DNA from: Bacillus sp. SA1-12
Lineage (GTDB): Bacteria > Bacillota > Bacilli > Bacillales > Bacillaceae
Direction of reading: 5' to 3'
Length of the DNA: 64,000 bases
NCBI RefSeq assembly: GCF_000981385.1
Contig: NZ_LATZ01000134.1
Coordinates: 62,001-126,000 of the forward strand
A program made the translations under genes and the position numbers. A model generated the notes under the pieces. The model was given only the letters and a program-made list of their open reading frames with translations, did not search any database and had not been told where the DNA came from. The first letter of the stretch is position 1; every line of letters starts with the position of its first letter. This document shows positions 1 through 8,128 of the stretch, in pieces.

Positions 1-2870
1 TTCTGTTTTTCATCTAAAAGATTCTGCTTGATTTTTTCTTTCTCTATTGCATCATTTTCAGCAGCAACAATAAGGGCGGTCATACGTTCATTTGAACGCC
101 TTAAGTCCTCTTTTATAGAAATAATAGTTGTATTTGTTAACTCCTGTTTGATAAAATATTCAAATTGTTTTTTAAACGTAAAGTAATCCTGTTCATGTTC
201 CAAGTTGTTTGAGAGGATATTTAAACTTGAAACGCCAAATAATCGAACATTCCTAATTTCCTGCTGGAGCAGCTGATCTTTTATATACTGTTTGACAAGC
301 TCTACTTCCTGGTCATCCTTTGCTAAATCAATCGCATTGATCAAGAAAAACATTTTATCCAACGTAAACGAATCCTTTACACGTCCTAATTGACGAAGGA
401 ATTCTCTATCACCTTTGGAAAAAGGATGATTGTAATACGTTACATAAAGAATAGCATCTGCCTTTTTTATATATTGAAAGGCGAAAGCTGTATGTCTTTT
501 ATGAAGAGAATCAGCACCAGGTGTATCAACTAAAGTGATCCCAGCTCTTGTAATTGGACAATCATAATAAAGAGTGACCTCTTCAACCAAACAAGCTTTT
601 TCTTCTTTAGCAACAAAATCCTTAAACGTTTCTTTTGTGGAGGTGATAAGCAAACCGTTGCTTGTTAAGTGTTGGTAATCGCTTAATGCTTTTTTGTATT
701 TTTTTATCGCATCAATTTCAGACTGTTCTTTTACTTCAAGCTCATGAAGTTGAGAAATCAGCCCCTCTATGCTGTATTGCTTATTATTTAATGATGGAAC
801 ACTTTCTTTTACTTCATTTTCAATCATTTCTGCTGATTTTAATTTAACTTCAACTAATCCATGCTGTTTTTCTGAAGAAGTTGGAGCAATTTTATTAATC
901 GTTGCAGTTGTAGGTGTTGGTGAAGAAGGCAATAATCGGTCACCAATTAAAGCATTAACAAAAGAGGATTTTCCTGCACTAAATGCACCAAACAATGCAA
1001 CTGTAAATGAGCGGTTATTGTAGCTGTTTACCTTGCTTTCAAGTGAATCCGTAAACTGCCTAAAGCCGCGAAATTTCTTTAAGCGCTCTATCATCACTTG
1101 TGTTTCTTTTATAAATTGTTCTTTGTTTGATAATTGAACAATTGGTTTTTTTGCATCAGACCTGTTTTCTTCATTTGCAATACTTATTTGATTTAATTCT
1201 TTTATGTTCAATGATTTCTGAACACGATGGCGATATAATGGGTTTTCCAAAAGCCATTGCTTACTATTTTCGTACTTCTTCACTTCTTCAGCAAGAATGG
1301 CTTGTAATGAAGCCTCATAGGTGTTTAATTGATCATATTTTAATAAGATCGCTTCATGATTTGTAATTTCATGAGAGAATTTATTGATTTCCTGTGACAG
1401 TCTTTCAAATTCTTCTTGATGAGCTAATTTTAAATGATCGATCATTTTATCAAAAATCTTTATCGCTTTATGTTTACTATGCTTTTTTATTAATTCACTT
1501 ACATCTGAAGAATAGGTTAAAATATATTGATTATTCATGGATGCACCAGGTTTTAAGGCATCAGCTATGTCCTGTTCCGTGACTTCGATTGAAAATGACT
1601 GAACCTCTTGAAGCAATGACTCATCATGGATATCAAATTTTTTAAGATAATCCTTAAATAAAGGGGTAAAATGCCAGGTGATTTGTGTCTCAACATTCTT
1701 CTTCAGCTCGTTAACTAACTCTTTTTTTCTTTTATCTCTTTCCTGTTCGGTTTTAGCCTTTGAAAAGAGGAACCCAACTTTAAATGCCGGATCTACCCCT
1801 TCAATAAATGATGCCGCCTTTTCCCTTGTTTCATATGGAATAATATTAGCGCTTTTTAATAATGTTGAAACCCTGTCATTTATTTCGGAGGTAAGCTCCT
1901 TAATCTTATTTTCCTCTTTTTCAAGTTGATTACTCTTTTGCTCTTTCTTAGTTTGGCACTCCATTAATTCAGCAATAACCTGTGATTGATCAACATCTGA
2001 CAATTCTAAAAAGTCTTTATATTTTTCCAAATGTTCTTTAAGTAAAGAAGCTACAGCAAATTCCACATTTTTTTCCATGTACTCTTCTTTTTGGTCCACA
2101 ATCGCTTGAATAATTTCTTTTATTTCATGTAATTGATTATGCTGATGATCATCATTCATTAATGTTGTAAAAAAAATGTCCTGATGATGAAGTCCGATAT
2201 CAGAGAAAGATGTTTCAATTTGATATTTAAACTCCGAAAATGGGACTTCTTTTTCCACATGTTTGTCAATTTGGTTGACAATGAGAAAGATCATTTTTTC
2301 TTTCTGTTTCATCTCTTTTACGAAAGAAAGATTTTCTTCAGATTGAACATGATTATAATCCGTAACATAAAAAATGACATCGGCAATATGAAGCATTGAT
2401 TCTGTAGATAGCTTATGAGCAGCATCTGTAGAATCAATACCCGGAGTATCCATAATCACAATATTTTCATAAAGATTGTGATATGGCTTTTTAATAGATA
2501 CCCGTTCGATCTCATCTCCTTGTTTGCAATATTCCTTAATTTGTTCTATTGAATAGTCTCCTTCAAGTTCGATACTTTCTTTTGCCTTAGAATATAAGGT
2601 TACTTGGTGATCACCCTTCTCTAGTAATACCAGGTTTGCACTAGTCGGAATTGGACTTGTCGGCAGAATTTGTTCATCTAATAACTTATTGATCATGGAT
2701 GATTTACCGGCAGAAAAGTGTCCGGCAAAAGCAACATAAAGCTTGTCATTGGACAGTTTATTTACCAATTCAACCAGCTTATTTGCATTTTCTACATCAT
2801 ATGCCTTTATCTTTTGATGCAGTTTTATTAATTTTTGCAACAAATGATCTGTTTTAACAGCAGCTGTCAT
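1..2870 (-). CDS. dynA: Dynamin-like GTPase DynA, 5' part (gene runs off the left edge)
   Basis: The reading frame is open from the ATG at 2870 to the window edge, giving about 956 residues without the C-terminus. It holds two dynamin modules: a first P-loop GHFSAGKSS near residue 50 and a second, GAFSAGKSS, near residue 632, which is the two-headed fusion architecture of Bacillus DynA (YpbR, about 1190 residues in B. subtilis). DynA tethers and fuses membranes in trans and protects the membrane from pore formers and phage. The sequence between the GTPase cores is rich in Lys/Glu heptads typical of dynamin stalks. It lies downstream of a small Fur-controlled gene but is separated from it by a terminator. 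Identity is secure; the last roughly 240 residues are outside the window. Confidence 0.95.
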   Translation of the reverse strand, partial: MTAAVKTDHLLQKLIKLHQKIKAYDVENANKLVELVNKLSNDKLYVAFAGHFSAGKSSMINKLLDEQILPTSPIPTSANLVLLEKGDHQVTLYSKAKESIELEGDYSIEQIKEYCKQGDEIERVSIKKPYHNLYENIVIMDTPGIDSTDAAHKLSTESMLHIADVIFYVTDYNHVQSEENLSFVKEMKQKEKMIFLIVNQIDKHVEKEVPFSEFKYQIETSFSDIGLHHQDIFFTTLMNDDHQHNQLHEIKEIIQAIVDQKEEYMEKNVEFAVASLLKEHLEKYKDFLELSDVDQSQVIAELMECQTKKEQKSNQLEKEENKIKELTSEINDRVSTLLKSANIIPYETREKAASFIEGVDPAFKVGFLFSKAKTEQERDKRKKELVNELKKNVETQITWHFTPLFKDYLKKFDIHDESLLQEVQSFSIEVTEQDIADALKPGASMNNQYILTYSSDVSELIKKHSKHKAIKIFDKMIDHLKLAHQEEFERLSQEINKFSHEITNHEAILLKYDQLNTYEASLQAILAEEVKKYENSKQWLLENPLYRHRVQKSLNIKELNQISIANEENRSDAKKPIVQLSNKEQFIKETQVMIERLKKFRGFRQFTDSLESKVNSYNNRSFTVALFGAFSAGKSSFVNALIGDRLLPSSPTPTTATINKIAPTSSEKQHGLVEVKLKSAEMIENEVKESVPSLNNKQYSIEGLISQLHELEVKEQSEIDAIKKYKKALSDYQHLTSNGLLITSTKETFKDFVAKEEKACLVEEVTLYYDCPITRAGITLVDTPGADSLHKRHTAFAFQYIKKADAILYVTYYNHPFSKGDREFLRQLGRVKDSFTLDKMFFLINAIDLAKDDQEVELVKQYIKDQLLQQEIRNVRLFGVSSLNILSNNLEHEQDYFTFKKQFEYFIKQELTNTTIISIKEDLRRSNERMTALIVAAENDAIEKEKIKQNLLDEKQ

Positions 2871-2984
2871 TGTAATCCCCTTTAATTCTTTATCATTTAT
2901 TTAGTATCATTTTACAGAATCTTTTTGATTTTTGCTATCTAAAGATATGAATATAGGTTTGATTTTAACTAAGATCCTTTTTAA

Positions 2985-3095
2985 AATAATGATACTTGCT
3001 CATTAGACTCCCACTCCAGTCTTCACGTTTAAGAGGGCTGCTGATAAGGTTCAGCACCGTGCACCTGATGAAGATCCTCTTACACCGCTTTATAA
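2985..3095 (-). other. Unexplained GC-rich, possibly structured leader before dynA
   Basis: This stretch is clearly richer in G and C than its surroundings and has no convincing reading frame. On the minus strand it contains a perfect hairpin TGCTGA/TCAGCA, an outer AAGAGG/CCTCTT pairing, and a CTTCA/TGAAG pairing that would cross it (pseudoknot-like). It lies about 115 bases upstream of the dynA start. It may be a structured 5' leader or a decayed element; no known riboswitch class was recognised. Confidence 0.3.
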
Positions 3096-3099
3096 AGCC

Positions 3100-3127
3100 A
3101 AAATAAAAAGCCCACCTAAAGTGAGCT
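3100..3127 (-). terminator. Intrinsic terminator of the 29-residue membrane-protein gene
   Basis: Read on the minus strand, AGCTCAC pairs with GTGGGCT (one G-U pair) around a 5-base loop and is followed by TTTTTATTTT. It starts 8 bases after the TAA of the small gene at 3136-3225 and separates that gene from dynA. Confidence 0.75.
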
Positions 3128-3135
3128 AAACTAAA

Positions 3136-3225
3136 TTATGCCTTTGGGGCATCTATATTCTTTAATATGTAGCCAACCAATAAACTATATGCAACAACGG
3201 TACAACCGACAAATAGCATTGTCAT
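3136..3225 (-). CDS. 29-residue single-pass membrane protein with Fur-type promoter
   Basis: ATG at 3225, TAA at 3136-3138; the product begins MTMLFVGCTVVAYSLLVGYI and ends KNIDAPKA. Residues 3-21 form one hydrophobic helix, followed by a short basic/polar tail, so it should sit in the cytoplasmic membrane as a single-pass peptide. Support for a real gene: GGAGG 12 bases before the ATG, a promoter with consensus spacing and two Fur-like boxes upstream, and its own terminator directly after the stop. It lies alone between ypbQ and dynA. No function is recognised. Small Fur-repressed proteins are known in Bacillus (the Fbp proteins), but no sequence relation to them is claimed. Confidence 0.7.
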   Translation of the reverse strand: MTMLFVGCTVVAYSLLVGYILKNIDAPKA

Positions 3226-3248
3226 ATTCTCAGAATACCTCCATGTTT

Positions 3249-3307
3249 GAAAATGAGAATCCTTTTCAACTTAAACTTATTTTATCATTAATGATAATCA
3301 TTTTCAA
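3249..3307 (-). promoter_or_regulatory. SigA promoter with two Fur boxes for the 29-residue gene
   Basis: On the minus strand the -35 is TTGAAA (3302-3307) and the -10 is TAAAAT (3279-3284), exactly 17 bases apart. A Fur-like box fills the spacer at 3287-3305 and matches the 19-base consensus palindrome at 16 of 19 positions. A second box at 3249-3267 (GAAAATGAGAATCCTTTTC) matches at 15 of 19 and lies just after the expected start of transcription. Binding at either site would block RNA polymerase, so iron repression is the natural reading. Confidence 0.75.
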
Positions 3308-3334
3308 CACAGTTTTTTCATTAAAAAGAGTTGA

Positions 3335-3883
3335 TCATTTTTTGGGAATAAATCTTGTTTTTAATTGGAAAGCTTTTTCATAATTTGTATACTTCTCTAA
3401 TGCTTTTTCCTCTGTTGGGATTCGGATCGACATCATTGCCAGATTTAATAAGGTAAATAAGGTAGCTGTCATGTATGCTTGAAATAGTAAAGGAATAATA
3501 AGAATCTCAACAGCAACCACAACATAATTCGGATGCTTCATATACTTATAAGGTCCTTTTGAAACAACATGTACCTTTGGAAGGATGATAATTTTAGTAT
3601 TCCAAAAGCTCCCTAATGAATAGATGGCCCAATAGCGAATTAGTTGTGACAAAGCTATAATTGGCAAAAGAATGTACCAGATATTTGATACTACCTTCTT
3701 AAGAATGATTACTTCAAGCAATAATGAAATGAAAAAGAGGATATGGAGGGTAACGATATATGGATAATGTTCGCTTCCATGTTCAATCCCTCCCTGTTTT
3801 AACATCCATTTTTCATTTCGCTTTGCAATAACCATTTCAGTAATTCTTTGCAATATCAGCAGTGAAAATAAAAAAGTAAACAT
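3335..3883 (-). CDS. ypbQ: Isoprenylcysteine carboxyl methyltransferase-like protein YpbQ (BpsB)
   Basis: Predicted 182-residue integral membrane protein of the ICMT/PEMT methyltransferase family. Several hydrophobic helices are followed by the family C-terminal core with GPYKYMKHPNYV, the part that binds S-adenosylmethionine. In B. subtilis the homologue BpsB O-methylates the alkylpyrones made by the adjacent type III polyketide synthase. The start was set at the ATG at 3883, which has GGGAG 12 bases upstream and begins 4 bases after the bcsA stop; an upstream in-frame ATG at 3910 would overlap bcsA and lacks a good ribosome site. The tight spacing implies co-transcription with bcsA. Confidence 0.85.
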   Translation of the reverse strand: MFTFLFSLLILQRITEMVIAKRNEKWMLKQGGIEHGSEHYPYIVTLHILFFISLLLEVIILKKVVSNIWYILLPIIALSQLIRYWAIYSLGSFWNTKIIILPKVHVVSKGPYKYMKHPNYVVVAVEILIIPLLFQAYMTATLFTLLNLAMMSIRIPTEEKALEKYTNYEKAFQLKTRFIPKK

Positions 3884-3887
3884 CTTA

Positions 3888-4985
3888 TTATACACTCTCC
3901 CATTGAACAAGAAGCAATTCGGAGCTAAAGCCTGGCCCTAGTGCACCTATTAATCCATATTCACTTTCCCGTCCAAGCTCTTTCTCTAAATAGTCTTGAA
4001 TAACATACATAACTGTTACAGATGACATATTACCGTGATGAATCAGCACATCTTTGGATATTTGCAAGTGCCTGTCCGTCAAGCCCAACCCATCTTGATA
4101 CGCTTCAAGAACCTTTTTCCCTCCCGGATGTGCGGCAAAGTGGCTGATCGCATCCAAAGTTAAGTCATGCTCTTTTAAGAATTTGATGACTTGAGGCCTC
4201 AGCCAGTTACGAACAATCGTTGGGATATCTCGTGAAAACACGACATAAAAACCATTATTCTTAATCTCCCATCCCATTACATCCTCTGAATCTTTCATAA
4301 AGCTTGACCTTGTATCTTGGATATGAGGGAGTGCTTTTAATTTAGAAATTGACTTCCTGTTAAACGCGTTACCTGCAAGACATACGCACGCAACTCCATC
4401 TGCAAACAAGGATGTCCCAATTAAATTACTTTTTGTCAGATCATCATGCTGAAACGTTAAACTGCATAGTTCTACTGCAACGACTAATACAAGTGAATCA
4501 GGATATGCCAGACAGTATTCGAAAGCACGAGAAAGGCCGGCAGCACCGCCTGCACAGCCTAATCCCCAAATTGGGATGCGTTTGGTCGATTCTTTAAAAG
4601 TAATATGATTCATGATTTTTGCATCAATACTTGGAGTAGCTATCCCCGTACTGCTTATAAAAATAATCGCATCAATTTCCTTACAATCAATACCTTTATC
4701 TAATAGATTTTTGTTTTGTAAGCAGTTGTTAATTGCTTTTACACTTAGCTGAACTGCTTTCTCAATATATGTATTGTTTTTTTCTTCAAATGTATGGGCC
4801 TCTTTATACCAATCAAGCTTCTCCGCAAATTGTCTCGTCTCAATCTCTCCATTTTTAAAAACAGTTAATAACCGTTCAATATCTTTGAAGGAATCTTGAA
4901 ACATTTCCTTAGCAAATTCGTTTGTAGTCTCTTGACTTAATTCATTTTCCGGAATTGCTCTCCCAACTGATAAAATATAAGCCAA
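3888..4985 (-). CDS. bcsA: Type III polyketide (alkylpyrone) synthase BcsA/BpsA
   Basis: Chalcone synthase-like enzyme that extends fatty acyl-CoA with malonyl-CoA to make alkylpyrones. The catalytic triad is visible: Cys144 in WGLGCAGGAAG, His286 in AAHPGGKK and Asn319 in HHGNMSS. The start is taken as TTG at 4985 because GAGGTG lies 9 bases upstream and the product is then 365 residues, the B. subtilis length; the longer frame from ATG 5057 adds 24 residues with no family support. It is the first gene of a pair with ypbQ. Known as bcsA/bpsA; the old name naringenin-chalcone synthase is misleading for bacteria. Confidence 0.93.
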   Translation of the reverse strand: MAYILSVGRAIPENELSQETTNEFAKEMFQDSFKDIERLLTVFKNGEIETRQFAEKLDWYKEAHTFEEKNNTYIEKAVQLSVKAINNCLQNKNLLDKGIDCKEIDAIIFISSTGIATPSIDAKIMNHITFKESTKRIPIWGLGCAGGAAGLSRAFEYCLAYPDSLVLVVAVELCSLTFQHDDLTKSNLIGTSLFADGVACVCLAGNAFNRKSISKLKALPHIQDTRSSFMKDSEDVMGWEIKNNGFYVVFSRDIPTIVRNWLRPQVIKFLKEHDLTLDAISHFAAHPGGKKVLEAYQDGLGLTDRHLQISKDVLIHHGNMSSVTVMYVIQDYLEKELGRESEYGLIGALGPGFSSELLLVQWESV

Positions 4986-5084
4986 TTTCCCATTCACCTC
5001 AACTTTATTAAGGATACTATTTCCAATTGAAGGTGAGTTTATCCATAAAGTGCCCAAACCGAGTGAAGGAGATAAAAATATCCA

Positions 5085-5116
5085 TAAAAAAAGCCTTTCC
5101 CGTATGGGGAAAAGCT
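5085..5116 (-). terminator. Terminator of the acetyltransferase gene
   Basis: On the minus strand AGCTTTTCCC pairs with GGGAAAGGCT around CATAC and is followed by a run of seven T. It lies downstream of the gene ending at 5200 and upstream of bcsA. Confidence 0.85.
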
Positions 5117-5199
5117 AGACGTTTTAAAGGAGTTGTTGTTGTGCAATTTCATTATAACGTAATTAGACCCTTTCTTCATTAATAAATTTTGGTAATCCA

Positions 5200-5742
5200 T
5201 TATTCCTTAAAAAAATAAGCCATATAAATTTCATCATCAAACTGCCCATTTATTTTAATTTGCTCCTTTTGAATGCCTTCCTGAATAAAACCGTATCTCT
5301 CATAAAGCTTTTGTGCTAAACCGTTAGAAGCAAAGACAGTTAAACATAATTTATGTAAATGATGAAGTCTGCACCATTCAAGGGTATAGCTCATAATTTG
5401 ACTCCCAATTCCATTCCCTTGGGCTGTATCTATAAGCCAGGTTCTAAATAACCCTGTGTGCCTTTTCATCTCTAGTTCACCTCTTATGACCCGTGCAATC
5501 CCGACAACTTTATTTTCTAGTTCAACTGCAACATACATATTATCAAGCTGGTTCATTTCTATTATAAATTCTTTTTCTTCCTCAATTGTATGTGGACTCT
5601 CTTTTTGAATATACGTTCCAGCTTCTAAGATGTTTTCAACTGCGTTCACAATATTTGCTGCATCTGTGATTTTGACAGGTCGCAGAAGAACCTCTTTTCC
5701 ATTTTTAGCTTTAAAGATTTTTACAAGCTCAGTACCTTTCAT
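5200..5742 (-). CDS. GNAT-family N-acetyltransferase
   Basis: A 180-residue acetyl-CoA-dependent N-acetyltransferase. The fold is recognisable from the central strand VVGIARVIRG, the acetyl-CoA loop QGNGIGSQIM and the later NGLAQKLYERYGF segment, the usual A and B motifs of GNAT enzymes. The pattern is closest to enzymes acting on amino acids or small amines, but the substrate cannot be read from sequence. Start chosen at ATG 5742, which has AGGAG 9 bases upstream; an earlier in-frame ATG at 5793 has none. It has its own terminator and is transcribed alone. Confidence 0.8.
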   Translation of the reverse strand: MKGTELVKIFKAKNGKEVLLRPVKITDAANIVNAVENILEAGTYIQKESPHTIEEEKEFIIEMNQLDNMYVAVELENKVVGIARVIRGELEMKRHTGLFRTWLIDTAQGNGIGSQIMSYTLEWCRLHHLHKLCLTVFASNGLAQKLYERYGFIQEGIQKEQIKINGQFDDEIYMAYFFKE

Positions 5743-5820
5743 CTTGGCCCTCTCCTTGAAAATCCGGTTGTTCATATAAATACAGGCTGACATTTAAGGT
5801 CAGCCCATTTTATGATTCAT

Positions 5821-6228
5821 TTATGCAACACGTATCGCTTTTCCAAATGGTACCTTTGGAATAAACTCATCTGGAACTAACCAAAAAACCTCTTTTTTAA
5901 AAATAATATCTTCATAAAAATAACCAGTTACATCCGTTATATAAAAAAGTGTGTCAATTTCTTCTTTTTCTGCCCATTCTAGTACCTCGGTATAGGATGA
6001 TTTTCCATGTGTATAATACTTAATTTGCTCTTCTTTTATCGAGGTAATACTTCTTATTTTAAAGTCTGCCTGCACCAAGAGGCTATCAGGACACACTTCA
6101 CCAAACAGTTTTACAATATTTTGAATTAGAATGGTTCTCGTTTGGTTTGTCGAAGTGTCGATAGCAAGGGCAATTTTCTTATCTTTACGCTCTTGCAGCT
6201 TTGCAAGTAAGATTCTTTGCCATTTCAT
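5821..6228 (-). CDS. Short VWA-like (DUF2201-type) protein, perhaps an internally deleted relic
   Basis: A 135-residue protein that resembles the C-terminal von Willebrand A-like half of larger bacterial VWA/metallopeptidase-domain proteins: ALAIDTST near residue 25 takes the place of the MIDAS-type DxS motif, THGKSSYTEV that of the GGT motif, and TLFYITDVTG that of the TDG motif. Full family members carry a long N-terminal domain and a partner AAA ATPase; neither is present nearby. The second serine of DxSxS is missing (DTSTN). The start at ATG 6228 has GGGGAG 8 bases upstream. It may be a shortened functional protein or a decaying one. Confidence 0.5.
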   Translation of the reverse strand: MKWQRILLAKLQERKDKKIALAIDTSTNQTRTILIQNIVKLFGEVCPDSLLVQADFKIRSITSIKEEQIKYYTHGKSSYTEVLEWAEKEEIDTLFYITDVTGYFYEDIIFKKEVFWLVPDEFIPKVPFGKAIRVA

Positions 6229-6251
6229 TTTCACAACTCCCCTCACATTTA

Positions 6252-6455
6252 CCCATCTTAACAGGCTGTAATCCCTTATCCTTGTTTGTATTGCTTTTTT
6301 CTTTCCATAGCTTGGTGGATACAGCCCCTAAAGATCCGATAAGTCTCGCTATATTCCATCTTAACGGGCTGTAATCCATTATACTGTTTGTATTGCTTTT
6401 ACTTTCCATAGCTTGGTGGATACAGCCCCTAAAGATCCGATAAGTCTCGCTATAT
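6252..6455 (-). repeat. Tandem copies of the intergenic two-hairpin repeat
   Basis: Two head-to-tail copies (6252-6354 and 6355-6455) of about 102 bases, nearly identical. Each ends, on the minus strand orientation, with the shared core CGAGACTTATCGGATCTTTA followed by a GGGCTGT...ACAGCC(T/C) inverted pair. The same core occurs at 8129, 40482, 50320, 53550 and 62623. The run also creates a spurious open frame of 74 codons. Confidence 0.8.
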
Positions 6456-6503
6456 AAAACAACATAACTATTTTGTGCAAATTAAAAATCAATTATGAGG
6501 ACT

Positions 6504-6728
6504 TCAGTGAAGTTGTTGTTCAGAGGAGTTCCAATCTGAAAACTGACCGGTGCCATTGCAGCCGGGGCAATCAAAAATACTGTCATACGTTGGTGTGTGT
6601 AAACTGGTTAATGTCGTGATAAATCCTTTCCCTCTACAATCAGGACACTTACCTAGAGCCTCCATTTCTGCACGTATTTTTTGATTTCTTCCTACATTCC
6701 AATCCGAAAATGCTTTTATAAGATTCAC
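6504..6728 (-). CDS. Small zinc-finger protein with two DnaJ-type CxxCxGxG motifs
   Basis: A 74-residue protein with CPDCRGKGF and CPGCNGTGQF, two repeats of the DnaJ-type zinc-binding signature about 25 residues apart, enough for one zinc site. There is no J domain or substrate-binding domain, so it is a stand-alone finger of unknown partner. The start is taken as GTG at 6728 with AGAGGTG 6 bases upstream; the longer frame from ATG 6827 has no ribosome site. It is transcribed divergently from the gene at 6957. Confidence 0.65.
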   Translation of the reverse strand: MNLIKAFSDWNVGRNQKIRAEMEALGKCPDCRGKGFITTLTSLHTPTYDSIFDCPGCNGTGQFSDWNSSEQQLH

Positions 6729-6956
6729 AAATCTCACCTCTTTTTCCTTAATATGTATCCTGAGGAGAAATTTTAAACCATATATTCCTAAAGAATTGTC
6801 AAAGCTAATTATAGGTGATTTCTGCATTTATTTAAGTAACTTAAATGAAAATTGATTTATATATTTTTTTCATTTCTTACCTTAACTTTTTACGTGTTAT
6901 TATGTAAAATAATAAATAGTTTCATATACTCGGAATACAAGAAAAGGAGCTTATTA

Positions 6957-7403
6957 ATGGCTGAGTTAGCATTTAAAGAATATAGTTTCAAAAAAGGCAG
7001 TAAAACAACCGTATATTTATATCAAAGCAGCATTGAAATCATTCATCATGGATTTTTAGGAAAATTTAATAGAGTCAAGCTTATGCAATTTAAGAATATC
7101 ACTGAGGTGATTATAAAGAATCCTGGTTTTGCATCCAATGGAAGCATAATATTGGATTGCGGAAATAATAAAAATAAAAATGAAAGACATGAAAATACAA
7201 TTGAATTTGCAAAAATTGAAAAAGAGCTTGCAATTGACTTAAAGGAAATGATTGAAACCAAAATTGAAGAAATAAAAGGGCAGCGAGCGGATTCTGCAAT
7301 CGACAATTTTGATAAACTGAAAAAATTAAAAGAGCTTGCAGATCTTGACATTTTATCTGAGGAAGAATATCAAGAACAAAAGGAAAGAATTTTAGAAAGT
7401 TAA
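6957..7403 (+). CDS. Bacterial PH-like domain protein with C-terminal SHOCT motif
   Basis: A 148-residue soluble protein. Residues 1-95 look like a bacterial PH-type beta domain (strands around TTVYLYQSSIEIIHHG and ITEVIIKNPG). The last 30 residues, LKELADLDILSEEEYQEQKE, are a clear SHOCT module, a short C-terminal oligomerisation motif. The start is ATG 6957 with AAAGGAG 7 bases upstream; the in-frame extension upstream to 6852 would add a hydrophobic segment with no ribosome site. Cellular role unknown; proteins of this layout are often lineage-specific. Confidence 0.7.
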   Translation: MAELAFKEYSFKKGSKTTVYLYQSSIEIIHHGFLGKFNRVKLMQFKNITEVIIKNPGFASNGSIILDCGNNKNKNERHENTIEFAKIEKELAIDLKEMIETKIEEIKGQRADSAIDNFDKLKKLKELADLDILSEEEYQEQKERILES

Positions 7404-7859
7404 TTTAGAAAATTAGCAAAGTATAAGATGCTAAGCATTCGCCGACAAACTTGTTCCTAACTTTTAATTCCTATTTGATTAGACTCTAGATATAATAATA
7501 ATGCGACGTAATTCGCTATAATTGCACTTAGAGATTTTTGTGCTTCGGGAAAATAAGTATGAGATGCTCATCCACTTGCAAAAGTATTGTAATTCAAAGC
7601 AAAAGGTCAAACCCACATCATGTTGTGTTGGGGTTCGTCCTTTTGCTTTTTTATGGTTCAGGAATTTATAAAATTACTTGTACTGTGGATTAGCAATTCG
7701 ACATTTAGCTAAAGCGTCAAGCCCATTTAGAATTGCAGGCAAAAGATCGCGCCTTTATATTCAAAATGAGCTTATTTGCACTAGGCTGAGAAAGGCCGCT
7801 TGCGCTTTTGTTCTTATACCCATGAGAATTGCTAAGCAGTTATTCTCCGCATATAGATT
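7404..7859. other. Non-coding stretch between two accessory genes
   Basis: No convincing gene was found. It contains the terminator at 7600-7652, then a segment at about 7655-7855 with GAGAATTGCT/AGTTATTCTC pairing at 7822-7845. A 61-codon open frame starting at 7678 lacks a ribosome site and was not accepted. Confidence 0.5.
7600..7652 (+). terminator. Terminator after the PH/SHOCT gene
   Basis: CAAAAGG and AAACCC on the left pair with GGGTTC and CCTTTTG on the right, followed by CTTTTTTA. It is roughly 200 bases after the stop at 7403. Confidence 0.65.
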
Positions 7860-8099
7860 TTAAAGCAGCAATTTAATAAATTCTTTGATCGCTTCTTCTT
7901 CATCTTCTCCTTTTGTCATGATTGTAACATCTGTTTCCTGCCTAAGTGTTGCCAAAAGTCCCATTAAACTTTTTGCATCTACTCTAAAACTATTACCGAC
8001 TATATAAATATCAGATTCAAATTTATTTGCAGTTTCTGCAATTTTAATCAATTTTTCTACTGTTAAATGCCGTGTGATTTTCATATCCTTGACTCTCAT
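7860..8099 (-). CDS. HPr-like protein lacking the phosphorylatable histidine
   Basis: A 79-residue protein that aligns along its whole length with HPr and Crh: ANKFESDIYIV and DAKSLMGLL correspond to ANKFASEITVE and NAKSIMGIM, and GEDEEEAI matches GEDEQEAL. The site of the catalytic His15 (LHARP in HPr) reads LTVEK, so it cannot carry PTS phosphate. The serine equivalent to Ser46, the HPr kinase target, is kept. This is the same logic as Crh, which has Gln15 and acts in catabolite repression, but this is a different, more diverged protein. ATG at 8099 has AGGAG 9 bases upstream. Confidence 0.75.
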   Translation of the reverse strand: MRVKDMKITRHLTVEKLIKIAETANKFESDIYIVGNSFRVDAKSLMGLLATLRQETDVTIMTKGEDEEEAIKEFIKLLL

Positions 8100-8128
8100 T
8101 TTGATTTACTCCTATTGTAAGAATTGTA

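Noticed and set aside
6185..6409. Open frame of 74 codons upstream of the VWA-like gene
   Set aside because: It is formed entirely by the tandem intergenic repeat and the start of the next gene; no ribosome site, no family resemblance.
7678..7863. Open frame of 61 codons
   Set aside because: No ribosome site, unusual composition, and it runs into the convergent HPr-like gene.
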